Source: Actinomycetes bacterium | GTDB taxonomy: Bacteria; Actinomycetota; Acidimicrobiia; Acidimicrobiales; Ilumatobacteraceae | Direction: 5' to 3' | NCBI GenBank assembly: GCA_025359865.1 | Contig: JANYDH010000079.1 | Coordinates: forward strand, 1-64,000 | Length of the DNA: 64,000 nt | In this document: piece by piece, positions 44,635 to 54,900 of the stretch | Layout: every line of letters begins with the position of its first letter | How positions within the stretch are numbered: position 1 is the stretch's first letter | Translations under genes and position numbers: made by a program | Notes under the pieces: generated by a model | Seen by the model: the letters and a program-made list of their open reading frames with translations, nothing else | What the model was told of the DNA's origin: nothing | The model's database searches: none

Positions 44635-45008
44635 CGCAAGAAGCCTTCAGCGACTACAAGATCGCCAACCGGCTGACCGTTCTCTCGAACGGGGAGGATG
44701 CAATCGCCTACATGCGCAAACAGGGTCGCTTCGCCGGCGTCGTCACTCCAGACCTCGTGCTGCTCGACCTCAACCTCCCGCGACGGGACGGACGCGAGGT
44801 CCTGCTCGACATCAAGGGCGATCCCCAGCTCCGTCGCATCCCTGTCGTGGTCCTGACGACCTCCGAAGCGGAGGAGGACGTGATCGCCGCCTACGACCTG
44901 CACGCCAACGCCTACGTGCGCAAACCGGTCGACTTCGATCAGTTCGTCGCTGCCGTGCGCGCCATCGACGACTTCTTCATCACTGTGGTACGCCTCCCGT
45001 CCCGTTGA
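44556..45008 (+). CDS. Single-domain response regulator (Rcp1/CheY-like)
   Basis: 150 residues, receiver domain only: EILLVEDDPGDVLM, phospho-acceptor in LVLLDLNLPRRDG, Thr in VVLTTSEAEED and Lys in YVRKPVD. TTG 44556 is the start, with GGAGG six bases upstream inside the kinase gene. It overlaps the kinase 3' end. These small regulators relay phosphate from phytochrome-like kinases; here the partner is the CHASE3 kinase. Confidence 0.92.
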   Translation: MPTPEQPPSQPIEILLVEDDPGDVLMTQEAFSDYKIANRLTVLSNGEDAIAYMRKQGRFAGVVTPDLVLLDLNLPRRDGREVLLDIKGDPQLRRIPVVVLTTSEAEEDVIAAYDLHANAYVRKPVDFDQFVAAVRAIDDFFITVVRLPSR

Positions 45009-45059
45009 AGTTGCGCGGTCGCGTCGGTACTATCGCCCGCGCACCCGGAGGTTATTCTG

Positions 45060-46226
45060 TTGTCGAATCTTTCCCGAAGAAGCATCCTCAAACTCGGGGC
45101 TGCTGGCGCCGCAGGCCTTCTATCATCTCAGTTCTTGGGCTCGTGCGGCGGGAGCGATTCTCCCCCGATGGTCCTCGACCCGAACGCCCTAAAACCCTTC
45201 AGCTCGGAGCGCTCGAAGGGCGCAGCCACAGGTCTGCCATCGAGAATCGCCTGGGCTTCTACTGCTGACTCGGAGTTCTTCCTGGCCCTTGCACGCTGTA
45301 TGCAGCAGGCAGCCGCGGAACGCGGCGTCGACTACGTCACGGCGACCTCGGGCAACGACCCCGCCAAGCACGTCGACCAGATGAACGCCTTCCTCGAGCA
45401 AGGCGTCGGCTCAATGGCAGTACAGCCACTCAACCCCGATGCCGACAGCCTCGTCCTCCAACGAGCCATCGACAAGGGCATCTGCACCCAGGGCATCATC
45501 ACAGCGCCAAGCACCATGCAGGTCGTTGCCAGCCAGTACCAGATCGGCTATGACCAGGGAAAGGCAGCGGCCGACTACGTCATTGCCGAACTCGGCGGCA
45601 ATGCCAAAGCGCTGTACTTCAACCTGGACAGTGCGTCACCCCAGTTGAAGATCCGCCACAAGGGCGTCCTCGATGGACTCGCAACCGGCGGAGGCGGCCT
45701 CGAGGTGGTCGGCGATCTGACGGTGGCCGATATCAGTACGGCGTCAGGCTTGAACACGATGATGAGCGCACTGCAAACGCACTCCGACATCAAGGTCGTG
45801 CTCGGCGGCGACACCATCGTGGTCGGCGCTTTCAAGGCGCTGAAGGACAGCGGGAAGCTCACCGACGACATGTTCCTGTCCGGCGTCGACGGAGATAACG
45901 AGGCACTCGAGCTGATCAAGGCCGGCGGTGCGTACAAGTTGAGCATCGCCTTCGCCTGGACACTGATGGGCTATGGCTTGGGCCAGTTCGGAGCCGACTG
46001 GATCGAAGGCAGAGAGGTGCCACAACTCGTCGTGGCTCGAGGCGTTAAACTTGACTCTGCCACCGCCGTGGAACAGTTCGCCACAGCGAGCGCCGAGCCC
46101 GCCAGCGTGTTCGCCGACCGTCCCCGGTACGAGGAGTACTTGCCCCTGTACGGCAACGTCGGCTACGAGTCCCGGCACGATTACTGGACCTCGCCGGTCG
46201 ACCCTCCGTCAGAGACAACGGTGTAG
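45060..46226 (+). CDS. Tat-exported sugar-binding (RbsB/LacI-type) lipoprotein
   Basis: 388 residues. The twin-arginine signal SRRSILKLGAAGAAGLL ends in a lipobox (FLGSC), then a periplasmic-binding type 4 fold: IAWASTADSEFFLALARCMQ, VQPLNPDADSLVL, VVLGGDTIVVGAFKALKDSG, LSGVDGDNEALELI. It should bind a sugar or small hydrophilic ligand at the outer membrane face. TTG 45060 follows GGAGG by eight bases. No permease or ATPase accompanies it, so it may serve a transporter elsewhere or act as a ligand sensor for the nearby kinase. Confidence 0.88.
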   Translation: MSNLSRRSILKLGAAGAAGLLSSQFLGSCGGSDSPPMVLDPNALKPFSSERSKGAATGLPSRIAWASTADSEFFLALARCMQQAAAERGVDYVTATSGNDPAKHVDQMNAFLEQGVGSMAVQPLNPDADSLVLQRAIDKGICTQGIITAPSTMQVVASQYQIGYDQGKAAADYVIAELGGNAKALYFNLDSASPQLKIRHKGVLDGLATGGGGLEVVGDLTVADISTASGLNTMMSALQTHSDIKVVLGGDTIVVGAFKALKDSGKLTDDMFLSGVDGDNEALELIKAGGAYKLSIAFAWTLMGYGLGQFGADWIEGREVPQLVVARGVKLDSATAVEQFATASAEPASVFADRPRYEEYLPLYGNVGYESRHDYWTSPVDPPSETTV

Positions 46227-46274
46227 GGCTCCTCGGTTTACTCCGACCGTGACGTGGCTCGCGGTCGTTCCGAA

Positions 46275-46900
46275 TCAACGGCACCAGGTCATGGGGGGCG
46301 CGATGCCTTCGCTGGCGAACGGTTCAAGTGCAGCCGCGATCGCGAGTAGACGCAAGTCGTCCCAGCGTCTGCCGATGATTTGAACCACAATGGGAAGTCC
46401 GTCGGGAGTCTGACCGATCGGGAGCACGATCGAGGGCTGTCCGGTGAAGTTGTAGGGGACGCAAAAGTTCATCCAGCTCCAATAGTCCACTTCGCTGCCT
46501 GAGAGCGCGACAGCAAGATCGTGTGCCGAGTCAACCGCATCGTCGGTGTCGGGCTTGTCACTCGACATCGCCATGAGCACGAAAGGTTCCTGACTGGCTT
46601 GGCAAATCCCGTCGATGTCGCTTCCCCACGGGTCGGCTTGTTCGACCTGCGCCCCCGCTGACACCAACGTCTGGGAGTACTGTTCGAGCAGGCGGGCACG
46701 TGCGAGATCAGTGACCTCGTTGCCGAAACTCGGGCACCACCGCAGTCGCATTCATGCGATTGTTGGTCGCGCCACGCGCTCGAGCGGCTTATGGCTCGAG
46801 GTGGTCCGGACCCCCTCGGTCTCGAAGGCGTCCTTGATCGTGAACGGGACCGCGCTGAACGACAAGTCGACGGACCAACACGCAGAAGAGTCCACAACTT
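46275..46900 (-). pseudogene. Amidase-signature enzyme with internal deletion
   Basis: The N-terminal end (in 46752-46900) reads SAVPFTIKDAFETEGVRTT, including the catalytic Lys of the Ser-Ser-Lys triad, then hits a stop. The C-terminal part (46275-46751) reads EQYSQTLVSAGAQVEQADP, WMNFCVPYNFTGQPSIVLPI and VVQIIGRRWDDLRLLAIAAA, typical of the amidase C-terminus. About 250 residues carrying the GGSSGG nucleophile region are missing, so it cannot be active. Its 5' end abuts the divergent FAD oxidoreductase pseudogene. Confidence 0.75.
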
Positions 46901-47044
46901 GGACGTCGTTCACCGTTGAGATAGCGTGCGGTCGACAACGATCAGATGCCTCGCTGCGCCACTCCAGACCCCGGTTGCGCTCCACACAGGAGACACCCAT
47001 ACGGATTGACGACGACGACAACTTCCTTTCCCGCCCGCACAGAT

Positions 47045-48765
47045 ATGCCTAGTGCCGGGGTGACGACTTCTCCCGGCCGGACGGTCGCTGTCTACGGGGC
47101 TGGCATTGCAGGACTGAGCGCAGCCCACGAACTCAGCCGTCGCGGGTGGACGGTCTCGGTCTACGAATCGACCCAAGAGGCAGGGCTTCTGAGGCAGGGC
47201 TTCTTTCGATCAGCGCGCCGCTCCGGCGACCACCAAATGCCATCGGAGTACTCCTGGCACGGCATGGGACCCTGGTATCACAACGTGTTTGACCTGATGC
47301 GACAGATCCCGTTCGACGACGACGGCAGCGTCTATGACCGGGCCCTGCCGCGCCCAATCGATTTCGGTGTCGCCCCCGACGCCGGTACGGCCGAGTTCGA
47401 TGACCGGCGCGACCGGCTCATCGATGTTTGCAGGATGTTCCGCATGTCCCGCCGCGACTACTTCTGGTGGACGCGGCTGATGCTGAAGAAGTGGACTTCC
47501 AATCGTCGCAGCGTTGAGCACTACGCAACGCTCAACGCCGCCGCGCAATGGGGAAGGCGTCTGACCGCCGGGGCCTCGTCGACATGGTCGGCGTGCTTCG
47601 GACCGTGGATCGGACTGGACTCGGGTCTCACTGCACCAAGCCGGACAGTTCTTCTTGAAACAGCTCACCTCGCAACCATCACCTGCGCATCGCGCCGACG
47701 CCGATAGTCCGGCGTGGCAACACGGCGCACGGTCCGGGTGGCTGCTGCTTCGCGGTCCGAGCAGCGAGTTCTGGTTCGACCATTGGGTCAAAAGCCTGTC
47801 GGCGGCAGGCGTCGCCTTTCACTGGGGTTGCGCGCTGAACCGCTTCGACTTCGACGGCACCACCATCACCGCGGCCCAGGTCGGTTCAGGTGAACGTGTC
47901 GTGGCCGACCTCCACGTCCTCGCGACCACTCCGTTCTCCGCAGTCGAAATCTTCGAACGGACTCCGGCCCTAGCCCGGCTCGATCAGATCTGCCTGTTCG
48001 GGCCGTTGACCGCCGACGGTCCACACGTCCAGGTGTCGTTCCGGATTGGGTTCGGCGAACGAATCAGGTGGCCACGCGAACGCTGCGCTGTCGTCGTTGC
48101 CGACTCTGAGTTCGATCGGACAATTTTCGCCGAGGAACAAGCCTGGGCAAACGCAGTTGACCTTGGTGATGACATCGCGTCGCTGTGGACCGGCACGGCA
48201 TGCGTGTCCAGTGCCCCCGGTCGCGTGCACGGACTGGCAGTTGAGTTCTGCACGAAATAACAGTTCATCGACGAAGTCAGAGCACAACTGCTGCGCTGCG
48301 CCTCGATCGACACCCTCATCCGTCAAGCAAACCACGGTCGAGGCCTGGACTCGTTCCCGATCGTTCGTGTCGAGGTCTGGCATGAATGGATCTTCTCGCC
48401 TGACGGCATCAAGGGAGGCGAACCGAAATGGGTCAACTCCACGCGAACTCAACGGTTCCAGCCATCCCAGGCCACGCCGGTAGCGAACCTGGTGCTCGCA
48501 GGGGCACACACACACACAAACCGCCGCCGACGTGTGGAGCATCGAAGCAGCTGTCGAGAGCGGACGACGCGCCGCACGACTTGTCGAGCCCGACGTCACG
48601 GTCCTTGCGCAGCACAAACCCGTCTGGCTTTGCCGACTCGGCCGTATCGACGACCAGCTCTATCGGCTCCGCGCACCACAACTCCTCGATCTGCTCGCGA
48701 TGGCAGTCCCAAACGGTCTCATTGCGCTGATCGCACGACGCCGCACCCGTCGGCGATCATCATGA
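47045..48765 (+). pseudogene. FAD-dependent amine oxidase/desaturase-like protein, multiply broken
   Basis: Starts with GRTVAVYGAGIAGLSAAHEL, the FAD dinucleotide motif. The first frame runs to about 47640 (HYATLNAAAQWGRRL, SACFGPWIGLDS). A shift moves it to FLKQL... with GWLLLRGPSSEFWFDHWVKS and RFDFDGTTITAAQV. A TAA at 48258-48260 interrupts it, the same frame continues (QFIDEVRAQLLRC, NLVLAGAHTHT), and a shift in a CA-dinucleotide run near 48509 leads to DVWSIEAAVESGRRAARLVE. A 14-bp duplication lies at 47177-47204. The original was probably a hydroxysqualene-dehydroxylase-like flavoprotein. Confidence 0.75.
47177..47204. repeat. 14-bp tandem duplication inside the FAD pseudogene
   Basis: GAGGCAGGGCTTCT occurs twice in direct succession. 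It falls in the loop after the FAD-binding motif, adding residues around EAGLLRQGFF. Same unit size as at 17764 and 28609. Confidence 0.9.
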
Positions 48766-48926
48766 GCCACGTCGAGTACCGGCAAGCCCTCGATTGCACA
48801 ATGAACCAGGACCACCCGCAGCACCGAGGTGCGGCACAACCCAGGCCCAGCGGGACGTCAACGATGGACGTTGTGGTCACCGATGGACGAACAGGATGAC
48901 GGATAGTTCACATATCTGGGCTTGCG

Positions 48927-51900
48927 TCAGCCGTCCTCGCCGAGGACCACGCGAACATGGTGCGTTCGCCCGTCGTCGACGAGCGGGATCACGGCGCCGC
49001 CGTTCGGCTGCACCTCGTCGTCAAGTTCGACCGACACCACCCCCCGGCTCAGGCCACGCGGGTTCTCCACGACGATCTGGTACCGGGACGAGTGGTAGCG
49101 AAAGCTGACCTCGAAGCCCGGCCAGGCGCGCGGGATGCACGGGTCGATCACGAGCGTGGTGCCGCGAAGTCGGAAGCCCAGGATCGACTCGACGCCGGCC
49201 TGATACATCCAGCCCGCCGATCCGGTGTACCACGTCCACCCACCGCGTCCGACGTGGGGCGGTTCGGTGTAGACGTCGGCCGCCATCACGTAGGGTTCCA
49301 CCTTGTAACGCAACACGCCAGCGCGGGTGCTGGCGTGGTTGATCGGATTGAGCAGCGAGAACAGCTCACCGGCCCTGTCACCGTCGCCGATTGCGGCGAA
49401 CGCGAGCACCGACCAGATAGCACCGTGCGTGTACTGCCCACCGTTTTCGCGGATGCCGGGCACATAGCCTTTGATGTAGCCGGGATCGACATCGGAGCGG
49501 TCGAACGGCGGGGTGAACAGCAGAACCAGCCCGTCGCCACGTCGGATGAGGTACTCGTCCACCGCCGCCATGGCCTGCGCGGCGTGAGCTGGGTCGGCGA
49601 CCCCGGAGAGGACGCTCCACGACTGGGCGATCGAGTCGATCCTGCATTCGGCGTTCGCGGCCGAGCCGAGCGGGGTGCCGTCGTCGAAGAAGGCGCGCCG
49701 GTACCAGTCGCCGTCCCAGCCTTCTCGCTCGACCGCCTGCTGCAGCATCGTGATGTGGGCTTGCCAGCGTTCTGCATGAGCGTTATCGCCGCGCGCCTTA
49801 GCGAGCGGGATGAACGAGCCCAGCGCGCAGGAGAGGAACCACGCCAGCCAGACGCTCTCGCCGCGACCTTCGTGACCCACCCGGTTCATGCCGTCGTTCC
49901 AGTCGCCCGACCCGATGAGCGGCAGGCCGTGCACTCCAACGCCGAGGCTCCGGTCGAGGGCCGCGGCGCAATGGTCGAACAGCGAGGCCGATCGGGCGGA
50001 GCGTTCCGGTTGGAAGTAGTCCTCCATCTGATCGGGCAGCAGGTTCACCCCCTCGAGGAACCGCACCTGCTCGTCGAGCACATCCGTGTCGCCTGTGACG
50101 TCCAGGTAGCGATTGACCGTGTACGGCAGCCAGAGGAGGTCGTCGGAGATCCTGGTCCGTACCCCGCGACCCGACGGCGGATGCCACCAGTGCTGTACGT
50201 CTCCCTCGACAAACTGACGCGACGCCGCCCGCAAGAGGTGTTCGCGCGCGAGTTCGCGCTTCGATGCAAGCAGGGCGATCACGTCTTGGAGTTGGTCGCG
50301 GAACCCATAGGCACCGCCAGCTTGGTAGAACGCCGACCTCGCCCACATCCGGCACGCGAGCGTCTGGTAGGTGAGCCAGTGGTTGAGCATGATGTCCATT
50401 GAGCGATCCGGGGTGCGCACCTGGATCGTGCCCTGTGCGTCATCCCAGAACGTCGTCACGTCGCGGAGCATCGATTCGTAGTCGGCCTGCCGAGTGCGGC
50501 GGATCAGGTCCACCGCCGCGGCGGTATCGCTGGCATCGCCGAGCAGCACGACCACCTGCGTCCGCGCTCCGCTTGCGAGCTCGAAACTGGTCTGAAGCGT
50601 GCCGCACGGATCCAGGCCTGCGCCGAGCGCGCCTTGGAGCCGGTGGCCGCGATCCAGCCCTGCGGGTCGATCCGGGGCACCGTTTCGGCCGAGGAACTCG
50701 GTCCGATCGGCGGTGGCTGCGGTCTGTCGCCCGCCGAGATCGAGGAAGCCGACGCGCCCGGCAAACTCGGTGTTCCACGGGTTGCGGACCAGGAACGCCC
50801 CCGTCTCTGGCTCGAGTGCGGTGACGATGTGCGCTGCGCTCGCCGCTCGCGAGGTGCCGAGGACCCACTCGACGTACGCTGTCACCGACAAACGCCGGGT
50901 ACGCCCCGACCGGTTCTCGAGGGTCAGCACCGACACTTTCACGGCTTGATCGAGGGGCACGAACTGCAAGAGATCGAGCTGAATGCCAGCGTGAAGGTGC
51001 TCGAAGCGGCTGTACCCGGCTCCGTGACGGGCGATGTACGTCGAGTCTTCACACCGGATCGGTTGGGTGGTCGGCCCCCACACCTCGCCGGTGTCGTCGT
51101 CGCGCACGTAGATGGCCTCGCTCACGGGATCGCTGACGGGGTTGTTGGACCACCCGGTCAGCTGGTTCTCGCGACTGTTCACCGACCATGTGTACCCCGA
51201 GCCGGATTCGGACACCTGGAACCCGAACGACTCGTTGGCGATCACGTTCAACCACGGCGCAGGTGTGGACTGCCCCGGGCCGAGGATCGTGACGTACTCA
51301 CGGCCGTCGTCGGTGAAGCCACCGAGTCCGTTGAAGAACTCCAACGCCGGTCGAACAACGGTCGACTCGGCCGGCGACCTCTTCGACCTGATCGCCGACG
51401 GCGGCCGCGCAATCGGGTCGGGCCGTTCGAGACGTGTCACCTGATCGGCGAGACTGCCTCGACGGCTGAGAAGTATTGCACGAGCCGCGCTCTGGAGGAG
51501 TACACGATCCTCGATCGAGAGCCGGTCGCCACGAACGATGTACACCCCTGCGCGACCCGCGCCGACATAGTGCTGGAGGACCGACTGGCTCGTGCGCACC
51601 AAGGCTTCGAGCGAGTCGTGCAAGTTCTGGGCGTAGGTCGCGCCGTGCTCGTTGAGAATCACGAGGTCGACGTCGAGGAGCTTCAGCCGCCAGTACTCGT
51701 GTGCACGCAGCAATTGGCGGACGATGCCAAGATCCTCTGCTTCGTCGATGCGAACGAGCACGATGGGGATGTCGCCGGAAATTCCGTGGGCCCACAGCGA
51801 TGGAGCTCCCCGATCGTTTCGCATCAGCAGGCTCTCCGGCGGACGAAGCGAAGGGTCCGAGTAGAGGACCCGGTTGGCGAGGCGCTGGAAGAGGTGCGCC

Positions 51901-54900
51901 TCGTCTGACTGGATCCCCAGGTGATGCATCTGCACCTGCGCCTGGGTCCACGCCAGCACGGCAGCCCGTTCGAAGGTGGCCGACTCACGGTACTTGTCGG
52001 CCAGGTCGAGCACCTCCTCGCGCGACCCGGCGACCACGGTAGAGAAGATCGCGTGCGCCGTCGCCCCTGGGGCGAGCGTCACGCGGCAACGGAGGCTGAA
52101 TATCGGATCCAGCACCGAGCCAACCGTATTCGATAACGGGTGCCCGTCGAACACTGAGATGGGCGAGCGGACAGATCGACCGCGCCCGAGGAACCGGGCG
52201 CGGTCCGTCTCATACTGCACGACCCCACCGGGATGGTCCTCGAGCGCTACCACGTGGGCAGCCCAGATCGGTGGTTCGCCTCCCGACCGCGGTCGCCGAG
52301 TGGCGAGAAGCGCACCGATCTCGGGAACAAACTCAGTCTGCACGAACAGGTTCTGGAATGCGGGGTGCGCCATATCCGCTGCCTGCGGCGCGAGAACGAT
52401 CTCGGCATACGACGTCAGCTCGATCTTGCGTTCGCGCGTGCCGAGGTTGGTCAGCGTCACGCGGCGAATCTCGGCGTCGTGCTCGGTCGACACGACGACG
52501 GTGAGCCCCGTTGAGATCGAACCGTCGCGGCGGGAGAACTCGGCGCGGTCCTCGGAATAGGTGACCTCGTAGCTGTCAGCTTCGGCACCGGTTGGCTGAT
52601 GCCCCGCCGACCACACTGCGCCCGTGTCCATGTCGCGCAGGTAGAGGTAGTTGCCCCAGTTGTCCTGGGTGACGTCCTCGCGCCAGCGCGTCACCGCAAC
52701 GTCGCCCCACCGGCTGTAGCCGGATCCTGCGGTGGTAACCATGACGGCATAGCGGCCGTTCGACAGCACGTGCGTTCGCGGGATCGCGTCGTGAGGCGAT
52801 GTGAAGCGACGCAGGACCGGGGGCACCAGATCACGGGCATCGGCCGCGCTCTTCACCTCCTCGGCGCGTGGCCGGGCCACGAGCACGTCGCGCGGCATTC
52901 GCTCCTGCAACAGCAGCTCGGCGGCCTCGACGATGGGATCGGCATGGAAGCGCTCCACCATCACTCGGTCGTTGAGGACGTTGCCGATGGCCACGAGCGC
53001 CATTCCCTGGTGGTGGGACATGTAGCTGTTGACAACCGCAACCGACTTACCCTCCGGGAGCCGGCGCACCGTGTAGTCGAGCGCCTCGCGAAAGCCGTAC
53101 CGCCCGGCAGCACCGGCAGCCCCGAGTCGGACGAGGTTCCTGACCGCGGCCTTCGGTTCGATCATTGCGGCGAGAGCCGTCGCGTACGGGGCGATGACGA
53201 CGTCCTCACTCAGCCCGCGCTTCAGGCCGAGGCCGGGAACGCCGAAGCCCGAATACTGGTACGTGTTCGCGAGGTCACGCGCGTTGAACCCGGACTCGGA
53301 GATTCCCCACGGCACACCGATCTCGGCGGCGTAGTTGATCTGGCGTGCGACGACCAGCCGGTTCGTCTGGTCGAGAAGGCTGTGGGCCGGCGAGCGCATC
53401 ACGAGCGCCGGCATGAGGTACTCGAACATCGATCCAGACCAGGAGATGAGGGCCGAGCCACGACCCACGGGCGTCAGCGCCCGGCCGAGCCGGAACCAGT
53501 GGTCCGGCTCGACATCACCCTTCGCGATCGCCAGGAAGCTTGTGAGGCGGGCTTCCGAGGCGAGCAGGTCGTAGTAGCTCGGGTCCAATGAACCGTCACG
53601 AACCCTGAACCCGATCGAAAACAGCATGCGCGTCGGGTCGAACAGGAACGAGAAGTCCATCTCGTCGAAAAATTGCTGGGCTCGATCGGCAATCACCCCG
53701 AGGCGCCGGACGAGCCCAGCGGCTGCACTCGCTCCGTCGTCCATGTTGCCGTCGGACGGATCAGACAGTTGCGCGATCGTCGGGACGGCGCCGAGCTGTG
53801 CGGACGGACTGAACAACGTCTGGTCGCGGGCATGGCTGGCGGCGGTGCGCCTTGCCGCCGCCGCCCACGTCACGAGTTCACTCTCGGCGCCCTCGCCGCG
53901 TTCGGCGCTGAGCGCCACGGCGACATCCGACAGTGTGTCGGTGTACGCAACGAGCCTGGCCAGATGGGAGGCCCAGTCCCCGAGGGTGGAGGGAGCGGAA
54001 AACCCGACTCCTTCGGGTAATGCCAGCGCTTCATCGAGGTGCCGACGGGTGAGAGTGGAACTGCGTCTGTCGCCAATCGCTGAGGCAGCATCGCGGGTCA
54101 ATGTGAGCCCGTCGCCGATACCAGCGAGCGCGGCCGCCGTAGGCAGCGGTTGGTCGATCATCTGCCGGCAGGCGTTCGACAACGCCAGCAGGTGTCCTGC
54201 GAGGTTTCCGCTGTCGACGGACGAAACGTAGTCCGGCTCCAGCCGGCGAAGATCACGCGTGTCGTACCAGTTGTACAGGTGCCCGCGGTACCGCTCCAGG
54301 CCGCCCATCGTGGCGAGCGTCTGTTCCAGGCGCTCCACCATTTCGATCGTCCCGATCCAACCGAAGTCGCGGGCCGTCACCGTCGAGAGCAAGTACATGC
54401 CGATGTTCGTCGGTGAGGTGCGATGCGCGACGATCGGGACCGGATCGTCCTGGAAGTTGTCGGGCGGCAGCCCATGATCCTCGGGCCCCACGAAGGTCTC
54501 GAAGAACAGCCAGGTGCGACGAGCGGTGATGCGCAGCGCCTGGACCTCGGCCGCGGACAGCAGTTCCGACGCCGATTCGGGAGGTGGCAAGCTGATCCAG
54601 AGCGCGACCAGCGGTGAGAGCAGCCACAGCACGACGAAAGGCGCGGCGATCCCAACGGCATCAGGCTTCACGGCCAGGACCAGACCGAGCGTTCCCGCCC
54701 CGATCACGACAGAACCGGCCATCTGCCGGGCGAACCCAGCAGCGCTGAGGTGGCGGCTGGCCTGGGCGTGCGCTGCGGTGGTCCATTCGAGCAGGTTCCG
54801 CCGCGTGAAGAGCAGCCGGGTCAGCGTCCGCAAGATCGCGTCGATCATCATCCATGCCTGATACGCAACGAACGTGATGCCCAGTCCGATGTGGGCAGTT

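Noticed and set aside
48957-51908. Two long plus-strand open frames (481 and 424 residues)
   Set aside because: Both lie antisense to the C-terminal half of the glucan synthase-like gene and have no family pattern.
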